Assembly (NCBI GenBank): GCA_964483695.1
Contig: CAZACZ010000121.1
Coordinates: 1 to 5,192 of the forward strand
DNA length: 5,192 nt
Reading direction: 5' to 3'
Source: CAZACZ01 sp964483695
GTDB lineage: Bacteria > Deinococcota > Deinococci > Deinococcales > Trueperaceae
The notes below the pieces were generated by a model. That model made no database searches. It worked only from the letters and a program-made list of their open reading frames with translations, and was not told where the DNA came from. Of this stretch, positions 1-5,192 are shown in pieces. The stretch's first letter is position 1; every line of letters begins with the position of its first letter. The translations under genes were made by a program, and so were the position numbers.

Positions 1-34
1 ACCGCCGCCCAGCGCGCCCCTGCTGCCGGCGCAG

Positions 35-66
35 CGTGGTGGGGCCGACCGTACGGCCCCACCACG
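35..66 (-). terminator. GC-rich hairpin after the binding-protein gene, probable terminator
   Basis: A perfect 13-bp inverted repeat (35-47 and 54-66, arms CGTGGTGGGGCCG and CGGCCCCACCACG) encloses a 6-nt loop at 48-53. On the minus strand it starts 13 nt after the stop codon of the binding-protein gene, where an intrinsic terminator is expected. No T-run follows the stem, so it is either a U-less hairpin terminator, an RNA 3'-end stabiliser, or a bidirectional element serving a convergent gene to the left. A weaker 5-bp inverted repeat (22-26 with 31-35) lies directly beyond it. Nothing else can be identified in 1-34. The structure is read directly from sequence; the terminator role is inferred from position. 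Confidence 0.72.
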
Positions 67-79
67 GTGCGCTCGCGCG

Positions 80-1258
80 TCAGCGCACGAACGTCCAGTC
101 GCCCCCTTGGATCTCGACGATCACCAGCGCGCGCGTGTCGAGGCCGAGGTGGTCGTCGGCGGTGTAGTCGAACACGCCGCCGACGCCCACGAAGGCGGGC
201 ATCGCTTCCAGCGCGTCGCGGATGGCGGCGCGCGCGGCGGCCGTGTCGGAGAGGTCGAGGGTGCCGTTGGCCTGGGCGTACTCGACGGCCAGCTCGATCG
301 CCTTGACCGCGTCCCAGGCATGGCCGCCGAAGGTGCTGGCGGTGCCGGCGCCGTAGATCGCTTCGTAGGCGTCGACGTAGGCCTGCGCCACGGGCTTGAT
401 CGGGTTGTCGTCGGCCATCTCGTCGACCACGATCATCGGGCCGATGGGGAGACGCACGCCCTCGGCGGCGTCGCCGGCCAGCTCGAGGAAGCTCGGGTTG
501 CCGACGCCGTGGCTGACGTAGATCTGTCCCTGGTAGTTGCGGCCGGCGAGCGCCTCGACCACCAGCGCAGAGTCGCGCACCACGCCCCAGATCAGGACCG
601 CGTCGGGGCGGCGCAGCGTGGCGCTGAGCACCTGGGCGGTGACGTTGGTGTCGGAGCGGCCGTAGCGCTCCACGGCCACGACCTCGATGCCGGTGCCCTC
701 GATGGCGGCGTTCAGTTCGCTGAGGCCGCCTTCGCCGTAGGCGTCGTCGATGCCGAGGAAAGCGAGGGTAGTGTAGCCGTTGGCGAGCATGTCCTCGACG
801 ATGCCGCGGATCATCAGGCGGTCGGTCTGGGGGGTCTTGAACACCCAGTGGCGTTCCGCCACCGGCTCGATGATGGCGGCGGACGCGGCCATGCTGATGT
901 TCGGCACCTGGGCCGCCTGTACCGGGTCGATGATGGCCAGCGAGTTGGCGGTGATGGTGCAGCAGATCACCACGTGGACGTCGTTCTCCTCGATCAACCG
1001 GTTGACGTTGGTGACCGCCTGGGCCGTGTCGCTGGCGCTGTCGAGGAAGACGATCTCGACCGGGTGGCCGGCGATGCCGCCGCGAGCGTTGATCTCGTCC
1101 TGCAGCATGCGGAAGGTGTTCGCCTCGGGTTCCCCCAGCGCCGAGGCGGGTCCGGTGGCGGCGGCGACGGCGCCGATGCGGATGGTCTCCTGCGCGAACG
1201 CGCTGGCGCCGAAGACCAAGACGGCGGCGAGAAGGCTGGTGGCGATGCGACGGAACAT
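80..1258 (-). CDS. Periplasmic ABC-transporter substrate-binding protein, branched-chain amino acid/aromatic acid (LivK-like) family
   Basis: A 392-residue extracytoplasmic solute receptor, the usual length for the type I periplasmic binding fold (Peripla_BP_6). Residues 1-22 form a Sec signal peptide: basic start MFRRIATS, hydrophobic core, cleavage after Ala-Phe-Ala, mature protein from QETIRIG. There is no lipobox cysteine, so it should be soluble in a periplasm. Family landmarks are the first strand IRIGAV with ATGPAS and LGEP at about 26-44, INARGGIAGHPVEIVF at 56-71, a second-lobe strand with GIDDAYGEGG at 169-178, YGRSDTNVTAQ at 199-209, and a C-terminal GVGGVFDYTADD segment at 358-369. 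The ATG is chosen because AAGGAGGAAG lies just upstream and it begins the signal peptide. It follows the hpa catabolic genes, so a phenylacetate-type or other aromatic acid ligand is plausible. Many relatives bind amino acids, so the ligand is unproven. No permease or ATPase genes are visible. Confidence 0.93.
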   Translation of the reverse strand: MFRRIATSLLAAVLVFGASAFAQETIRIGAVAAATGPASALGEPEANTFRMLQDEINARGGIAGHPVEIVFLDSASDTAQAVTNVNRLIEENDVHVVICCTITANSLAIIDPVQAAQVPNISMAASAAIIEPVAERHWVFKTPQTDRLMIRGIVEDMLANGYTTLAFLGIDDAYGEGGLSELNAAIEGTGIEVVAVERYGRSDTNVTAQVLSATLRRPDAVLIWGVVRDSALVVEALAGRNYQGQIYVSHGVGNPSFLELAGDAAEGVRLPIGPMIVVDEMADDNPIKPVAQAYVDAYEAIYGAGTASTFGGHAWDAVKAIELAVEYAQANGTLDLSDTAAARAAIRDALEAMPAFVGVGGVFDYTADDHLGLDTRALVIVEIQGGDWTFVR

Positions 1259-1260
1259 GA

Positions 1261-1270
1261 CTTCCTCCTT
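1261..1270 (-). promoter_or_regulatory. Strong Shine-Dalgarno of the binding-protein gene
   Basis: On the minus strand AAGGAGGAAG precedes the ATG at 1258. The GGAGG core (1264-1268) is 5 nt from the start codon, an almost ideal anti-SD match. It fixes the start and suggests high translation of the binding protein compared with the weaker site before hpaD. Confidence 0.9.
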
Positions 1271-1341
1271 CGTGCGTGCGCGCGATGCGGCCAGGGTGGA
1301 CGCGATCGGACGTGCCTCGTTCGGGTGGCGCACCCCAGGGG
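1271..1341 (-). other. Short intergenic spacer between hpaD and the binding-protein gene
   Basis: With the Shine-Dalgarno this makes an 83-bp gap, by far the longest between genes here. It holds a small inverted repeat (GGGTG 1323-1327, CACCC 1331-1335, 3-nt loop) close to the hpaD stop, next to a CCCCTGGGG palindrome at 1333-1341. Neither is followed by a T-run, so a true terminator is doubtful; an mRNA processing or attenuation element is possible. I see no recognisable -35/-10 pair and no AT-rich stretch, so read-through from hpaD is the simplest model. Confidence 0.4.
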
Positions 1342-2328
1342 TCACCGCGCCACCACCGGCTTCAGCGGCATCGACGGCTCGGTGGGCGCGGTCCCGTGGA
1401 ACGGGCTGCCCTCCTCGAACCACGACGGGGGGGCGGGGTGTCCCCAGAGCGTCTGGCGTTGCGGGTCGTCGAGCTTCCAGCCGATGGGGGCGAAGTCGGG
1501 ATCGAGCGTGCGGTAGTCGCCGGTGAACAGCTCCACGCGGTGGCCGTCGGGATCGCGCAGGTAGAGGAAGAACGCGTTGGAGATGCCGTGCCGCCCGGGG
1601 CCGCGCTCGAGCGCGCCGCGCCACCCGCTGATGGCCAGCACGTCGCAGGCATGGAGGATGTCCATCTCCCCGCGCACCCACACGCCGACGTGGTGCAACC
1701 GCGGCCCCACCCCGTTGGTTAGGGCGAGGTCGTGCACGTTGCCCTTGCGGTGCATCCACACCGCCCACAGGCGCGGCGTCGCTTCGTCGGTGTCGGTGTA
1801 CTCGCTGGTGCGGAAGCCGAGCTCGCCAGCGTAGAAGTCGTGGGTGGCCTGCAGGTCGGCGGCGAAGGCGTTGACGTGATCGAGCCGCTGGGGCGCGGCG
1901 CCGTGGTAGCGGTCGTAGCGCTGCAGCATCCGCTCCGCCGACGGCTGGCTGGCGTAGAACGCCAGCGGCACCCCGAACGGGTCGCGCGCCTCGAGCGTGC
2001 GCCCTTGACCGAGGGGCGACCGGAACGTCGCCTCCAGGCCACGTTCCGTGAAGTAGGCGTTGGCCCGGTCCAGGTCGGCTTCGCTGCGCACGCGGAAGCC
2101 GATGCGCAGGCAGCGGCCGGGCTCCTGCCGGCGCAGCACCAGGCAGTGATGGCCCTGGTCCTCCAGGCCGCGCAGGTAGAGCGCGTCCTCGGTACGCACC
2201 GTCTCCACGAACCCCAGCGCGTCGACGTAGAACGCCCGCGACCGGTCCACGTCGGCCACGCCCAGTTCGACGTGCGACACCCGCAGGACGTCGAACGGCG
2301 GGGTGGGGTTGGCGTCACGCAGCGGCAT
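1342..2328 (-). CDS. hpaD: 3,4-dihydroxyphenylacetate (homoprotocatechuate) 2,3-dioxygenase, type I extradiol
   Basis: A 328-residue cytoplasmic ring-cleaving enzyme converting 3,4-dihydroxyphenylacetate plus O2 to 5-carboxymethyl-2-hydroxymuconate semialdehyde. Two vicinal-oxygen-chelate modules are visible: a non-catalytic one beginning LRVSHVELGVADVDRS (about 15-30) and a catalytic one beginning RLDHVNAF (148-155). Comparing with Brevibacterium fuscum homoprotocatechuate 2,3-dioxygenase as I recall it, the metal ligands are His151, His213 and Glu266. Second-sphere residues also match: Asn153, Trp191, His199 (the acid/base His200 equivalent), Arg242, His247 and Tyr256. A C-terminal lid region (about 270-328) is present, so the protein looks complete. 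It is not homologous to E. coli HpaD, a LigB-type enzyme; the symbol is used for function. Fe(II) and Mn(II) forms cannot be told apart. The ATG lies 5 bp after the hpaB stop, and the start motif MPLRDANPTPPFDVLRVSHVE fits the family. Confidence 0.94.
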   Translation of the reverse strand: MPLRDANPTPPFDVLRVSHVELGVADVDRSRAFYVDALGFVETVRTEDALYLRGLEDQGHHCLVLRRQEPGRCLRIGFRVRSEADLDRANAYFTERGLEATFRSPLGQGRTLEARDPFGVPLAFYASQPSAERMLQRYDRYHGAAPQRLDHVNAFAADLQATHDFYAGELGFRTSEYTDTDEATPRLWAVWMHRKGNVHDLALTNGVGPRLHHVGVWVRGEMDILHACDVLAISGWRGALERGPGRHGISNAFFLYLRDPDGHRVELFTGDYRTLDPDFAPIGWKLDDPQRQTLWGHPAPPSWFEEGSPFHGTAPTEPSMPLKPVVAR

Positions 2329-2333
2329 GCGCG

Positions 2334-3836
2334 TCAGTCCCCTCGCTCCGCCACCGGGGCCACGGCGGCGGCGTCCGAGGCGGCGCCGCTTCGCCCCGCC
2401 TCGAGGAACGAGCGCACGCGCCGGACGTACGGCTCGACGTCGTAGCCCTGGTAGAGCGCCGACTGGGTACGCACCGGGTCCCCGAAGAAGTACTTCTCGT
2501 AGAGGTTCTGGCGGCCCCCGAAGGACGAGATGGTCATGTCCCAGGCGAGGCGGAAGAGGCGGATGCGCTCGTCGGCGTTCGAGTTCGACGCCTGCAGGTA
2601 CTTGTCGATGGCGTCGGCCATCGGCCCTCTGCGCTCGGCTTCGGTCGGGATCATGATCAAGCCGCTGGCAGCCAGCAGTTGCAGCACCTCGACCATGCGC
2701 GGGTACACCTGGGGGAAGTAGTTGCGCGCGGCGTTGAGCGCGTCCTTGCCGGGCGTCATGGTGCCGTACGCGTCGAGCGTTGCGGTCTCCTCGGCTTGGG
2801 TGCGAAGCGCCTTGAGGATCTCCAGGACGATGATGAGTTCGCTCATCTTCTGCTGCACGTGCTGGAACTGCGCGCTCCCGATGGCCTGGACGATGGCCTC
2901 TGCCACGCCCAGGAACGCCTCGGTCTTGGCGATCTTGACGTTCACCACCTGGTGCGCCATGTGGTACACCGCGCCGGTGGAGGCGTAGGCGCGGTTGGCC
3001 AGCTTGACGTCGTTCATCAGGAACACGCGGTCCCACGGCACCAACACGTCGTCGAAGACCACCAGCGCGTCCATCTCGTCGAAGCGCGACCCGAGCGGGT
3101 GGTCCTCGGTGCCGCGGCCGACGTCGAGCGGCTCGCGGCAGACGAAGCCGAGGCCGGGCGTGGAGCAAGGCACCGCGAACGCCAGCGCGTACCGCGTCAT
3201 CTCCTCCTGCTCCTTGAGCACGGTGGAGGGGAAGATGAGGATCTCGTCGGCGATCGGCAGGGTGGCCATCATGCGCGCGCCGCGCACGATGATCCCCTCG
3301 CGCGTCTCGCGCACCAGGCCGAGGGCGATGTACGGGTCGGCCAACTCGTCGGCGCGAGCCGAGCGGTTCACCTGCGGGTTGGTGAGCGCGTGGGTGAGGC
3401 ACAGGTCGTTCTCGCGCACGTGCTCGTAGTACCGCCGCATGTTCTCGCCGAAGCGCGGGTCGAGTTGGGCGAAGTACTCCTGGGCGCGCGCCGCCGCCAT
3501 CAGGTTGACGTTGAGGTAGTCGGGGCTGCGTCCGATGAAGCCGAGGCTGGCGTCTGCCCACACCTTGTGCATGCGCGCGCGCCGCCGCAGGTCGTCCTGC
3601 GTGGTGGTCTCGAGGAAGCTCATGCCCACGCGCTCCCCGCTGGTCGGGCTGGGGTAGGTCAGGACGTCGACGAGGTCGGGCCGGTGCTGCAGGTCGTAGA
3701 GCGCCGCGATGGAGCGCGCCACCGAGGCGGTGGCCGGGTGGGTGGTCGGGTCTTGGATGCGCTCGCCGTCGACGGAGATGTTCGGCGGGTTGCGCTGGAG
3801 CCCTTCCAGGAACTGCTTGCCGGTGCGAGCTGGCAT
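2334..3836 (-). CDS. hpaB: 4-hydroxyphenylacetate 3-monooxygenase, oxygenase component
   Basis: A 500-residue FADH2-using monooxygenase with an acyl-CoA dehydrogenase-like fold that ortho-hydroxylates 4-hydroxyphenylacetate to 3,4-dihydroxyphenylacetate. It resembles the 481-residue Thermus thermophilus HpaB along its length: N-terminal MPARTGKQFLEGL, GRSPDYLN at 102-109, THALTNPQVNR at 148-158, DPYIALG at 167-173, IFPSTVLKE at 201-209, STPGLGFVCREPL at 225-237, FDDVLVPWDRVF at 261-272, MAHQVV at 293-298, KTEAFLG at 304-310, and FRLAWDMT at 428-435. Substrate-site residues known from Thermus (Arg100, Tyr104, His142) correspond to Arg103, Tyr107 and His149. The catalytic core is intact. The last 20 or so residues are an Ala-rich tail beyond the core. 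The enzyme needs reduced flavin from a separate reductase (HpaC), which is not in the window. The start is fixed by GGAGGAG 4 nt upstream, overlapping the hpaE stop. Confidence 0.96.
   Translation of the reverse strand: MPARTGKQFLEGLQRNPPNISVDGERIQDPTTHPATASVARSIAALYDLQHRPDLVDVLTYPSPTSGERVGMSFLETTTQDDLRRRARMHKVWADASLGFIGRSPDYLNVNLMAAARAQEYFAQLDPRFGENMRRYYEHVRENDLCLTHALTNPQVNRSARADELADPYIALGLVRETREGIIVRGARMMATLPIADEILIFPSTVLKEQEEMTRYALAFAVPCSTPGLGFVCREPLDVGRGTEDHPLGSRFDEMDALVVFDDVLVPWDRVFLMNDVKLANRAYASTGAVYHMAHQVVNVKIAKTEAFLGVAEAIVQAIGSAQFQHVQQKMSELIIVLEILKALRTQAEETATLDAYGTMTPGKDALNAARNYFPQVYPRMVEVLQLLAASGLIMIPTEAERRGPMADAIDKYLQASNSNADERIRLFRLAWDMTISSFGGRQNLYEKYFFGDPVRTQSALYQGYDVEPYVRRVRSFLEAGRSGAASDAAAVAPVAERGD
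2339..2344 (-). promoter_or_regulatory. Weak Shine-Dalgarno of hpaD inside the 3' end of hpaB
   Basis: GAGGGG on the minus strand lies within the last codons of hpaB, 10 nt from the hpaD ATG at 2328. The wide spacing and the 5-bp gap between the genes suggest hpaD is translated mostly by coupling to hpaB. Confidence 0.5.
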
Positions 3837-3840
3837 CGTT

Positions 3841-3849
3841 CTCCTCCTC
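3841..3849 (-). promoter_or_regulatory. Strong Shine-Dalgarno of hpaB overlapping the hpaE stop codon
   Basis: The minus strand reads TGAGGAGGAGAACGATG, so the hpaE TGA (3848-3850) runs directly into GGAGGAG, which ends 4 nt before the hpaB ATG. Ribosomes ending hpaE sit on the hpaB initiation site, an arrangement suited to translational coupling within one mRNA. Confidence 0.9.
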
Positions 3850-5192
3850 AGACGCCCAAGCGCGGGATGGGGTGGTCCCCGAGGGCCACGGCGACGTTCT
3901 GGGTCTCCATGTAGAAGTCGAAGCTGTAGTCGCCCCCGTCGCGCCCCACGCCACTGGCCTTCATGCCGCCGAACGGAGTGGGCAGGTGGCGCACGTTGTG
4001 GGAGTTGACCCACACCATCCCGACCTCGAGCTCCTGGGCGAAGCGGTGGGCGCGGGCCACGTCGCGGGTCCACAGGTACGCCGCCAGGCCGTAGCGGACG
4101 CCGTTGGCGATGCGCATCGCGTCGGCTTCGTCGTCGAACGGGATGGCGGTGAGCACCGGGCCGAAGATCTCCTCCTGGGCGATGCGCATCTCGGCCCGCG
4201 CGTCGGTCAGCAACGCAGGCGCGAGGTAGGTACCCGCGAGGCCGTCCGGCGCGTCGCCGCCCACCGCCACGGTGGCGCCCTCGCGCCCGGCCAGGTCGAG
4301 GTACGAGCGCACCTTGGCGTGGTGCTCGGGATGGATGAGCGGGCCGACCTCGGTGGCGGGGTCGAACGGGTCACCGACGCGCACGCGGCGCGCACGCTCG
4401 GCAAGGGCGACGGTGAACTCCCGGTAGATGCCGGCCTGCACCAGCAGCCGCGAGGACGAGGTGCAGCGCTCGCCGTTGAGGCTGTAGATCATGAACACCG
4501 CAGCGTCGAGCGCGCGGTCGAGGTCGGCGTCGTCGAACACCACCACCGGGTTCTTGCCGCCCAGTTCGAAGTGCACCCGCTTCAGCGTGGGGGCGCCCTG
4601 CGCCATGATGCGGCTGCCGGTGGCGCTCTCCCCGACGAACGCGACGGCCCGCATGGCGGGGTGTTCGGTCAGCGCCCTGCCCGCCTCTTCGCCCAGGCCG
4701 TGCACGACGTTCCACACCCCGGCCGGGATGCCGGCCTCGAGCGCGAGTTGCGCCAGCAGCGTCGCCGACAGCGGGCTCCACTCCGCCGGTTTGTGCACCA
4801 CGGTGCAGCCCGCCGCCAGCGCCGGCGCGATCTTCCAGGTGGAGAGCATGAACGGCGTGTTCCACGGCGTGATCACGCCCACCGGCCCGATGGGGCGGCG
4901 GCGGGTGTAGTTCAAGAACCCTTCCGCCGGCAACGACAGGCCGTCCTGGGCGCGCTCGCATCGGTCGGCGAAGAAGCGGAAGTTCTCCGCCCCGCGCGCC
5001 GCCGCCTGGCGCATGAAGCGCAGCGGCTGGCCGGTGTCGAGCACCTCGAGCAGGGCGATGTCGTCCGTGCGCTCCTCGATCCGGTCGGCCAGGCGATGCA
5101 GCAGGTCTCGCCGCCTTCGTGGGGCGAAGGTGCGCCAGTCACGACGTAATCCGCAAAACGGCGCACGCGGTGGTCGGTGAAGCCAACGGCCA
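3848..5192 (-). CDS. hpaE: 5-carboxymethyl-2-hydroxymuconate semialdehyde dehydrogenase, 5' end missing
   Basis: An NAD-dependent aldehyde dehydrogenase oxidising the HpaD product to 5-carboxymethyl-2-hydroxymuconate. The frame is open to the right edge; a GTG at 5044 (Val of VLDTGQP) is internal, not a start. Numbering that Val as 1, the visible marks are PWNTPFMLSTWK (60-71, oxyanion Asn62), HKPAEW (84-89, Lys85), FVGESATG (136-143, cofactor turn), FELGGKNP (159-166, general-base Glu160), GERCTSSS (191-198, nucleophile Cys194 at 4463-4465), EEIFGPV (291-297), WVNSHN (345-350) and the HpaE-like ending DHPIPRLGV. Upstream of 5044 the frame gives DWRTFAP then LLHRLADRIEERTDDIALLE, as in the family. 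About 100-110 residues normally precede DTGQP, so roughly 55-60 lie outside the window. Before the conserved Trp (5135-5137) the frame loses family resemblance and GC-rich third positions, suggesting a frameshift. It is first in the visible operon, 11 bp before hpaB. Confidence 0.9.
   Translation of the reverse strand, partial: GRWLHRPPRAPFCGLRRDWRTFAPRRRRDLLHRLADRIEERTDDIALLEVLDTGQPLRFMRQAAARGAENFRFFADRCERAQDGLSLPAEGFLNYTRRRPIGPVGVITPWNTPFMLSTWKIAPALAAGCTVVHKPAEWSPLSATLLAQLALEAGIPAGVWNVVHGLGEEAGRALTEHPAMRAVAFVGESATGSRIMAQGAPTLKRVHFELGGKNPVVVFDDADLDRALDAAVFMIYSLNGERCTSSSRLLVQAGIYREFTVALAERARRVRVGDPFDPATEVGPLIHPEHHAKVRSYLDLAGREGATVAVGGDAPDGLAGTYLAPALLTDARAEMRIAQEEIFGPVLTAIPFDDEADAMRIANGVRYGLAAYLWTRDVARAHRFAQELEVGMVWVNSHNVRHLPTPFGGMKASGVGRDGGDYSFDFYMETQNVAVALGDHPIPRLGV

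Noticed and set aside
107..1516. Long plus-strand open frame (469 codons) opposite the binding-protein gene, and similar ones at 2679-3914 and 3872-5149
   Set aside because: These are antisense shadows from strong G/C bias at the third codon position. Their translations are low-complexity, rich in Val, Asp, His, Arg and Gly, without recognisable domains, while the minus strand holds clear families with catalytic residues.
80..1768. A 562-codon minus-strand frame suggesting a protein fused ahead of the binding protein
   Set aside because: The extra N-terminal part is an out-of-frame reading of hpaD. The true start at 1258 has an ideal Shine-Dalgarno and begins a signal peptide.
1342..3954. 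An 870-codon minus-strand frame suggesting a giant HpaD fusion
   Set aside because: The upstream part reads hpaB out of frame and is Arg/Pro/Ala-rich without family resemblance. HpaD starts at 2328 with a normal N-terminus.
2334..4073. Longer HpaB starting at 4073
   Set aside because: The added residues are hpaE read out of frame. The ATG at 3836 has a strong Shine-Dalgarno and gives the family N-terminus.
5135..5147. A 13-base match (minus strand ACGTCGTGACTGG) to the start of E. coli lacZ as I remember it, near the contig-like edge
   Set aside because: Flanking bases do not continue the match and the sequence runs directly into a family-typical hpaE frame, so cloning-vector contamination is not supported. 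Chance is the simpler explanation, although it lies at the suspected frame break.
4912..5166. An 84-codon minus-strand frame as a small separate gene
   Set aside because: Most of it overlaps the well-supported hpaE frame and turns into Arg/Ser/Cys-rich low-complexity sequence. Only its first part (5150-5166 and upstream) looks coding, probably as the shifted hpaE N-terminus.

Overview
The window is GC-rich, roughly two-thirds G+C by eye, and densely coding. All convincing genes lie on the minus strand. In transcription order they are an aldehyde dehydrogenase of the HpaE type (cut by the right edge), a flavin-dependent 4-hydroxyphenylacetate 3-monooxygenase oxygenase subunit (HpaB type), a type I extradiol homoprotocatechuate 2,3-dioxygenase (HpaD in function), and a secreted substrate-binding protein of the branched-chain amino acid/aromatic acid ABC transporter family. 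A strong GC-rich hairpin follows the last gene near the left edge.

The first three genes are tightly packed, with gaps of 11 and 5 bp, and the hpaB Shine-Dalgarno overlaps the hpaE stop codon. They encode consecutive steps of the meta-cleavage (homoprotocatechuate) pathway. HpaB hydroxylates 4-hydroxyphenylacetate to 3,4-dihydroxyphenylacetate. HpaD opens that ring to 5-carboxymethyl-2-hydroxymuconate semialdehyde. HpaE oxidises the semialdehyde to 5-carboxymethyl-2-hydroxymuconate. The binding protein follows after 83 bp with its own very strong ribosome binding site and plausibly captures the aromatic substrate or a related compound. The flavin reductase (HpaC), the downstream isomerase, hydratase, decarboxylase and aldolase, and the transporter permease and ATPase subunits are not in the window.

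Organism: HpaB closely follows the Thermus thermophilus HpaB sequence as I recall it, including the substrate-binding Arg/Tyr/His set. The binding protein has a plain Sec signal peptide without a lipobox, which suits a cell with an outer membrane. A Deinococcota member (Thermus/Truepera/Deinococcus side) is my best guess, but it is inference and other high-GC bacteria are possible.

The main anomaly is at the right edge. The hpaE frame is convincing up to a conserved Trp at about 5135-5137. Beyond that, codon use and residue pattern suggest coding shifts to another frame, which points to a frameshift, small insertion or assembly error in the hpaE 5' region. I found no RNA genes, mobile elements, CRISPR arrays or clearly novel system. 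This is a conventional aromatic-degradation operon with a linked binding protein.
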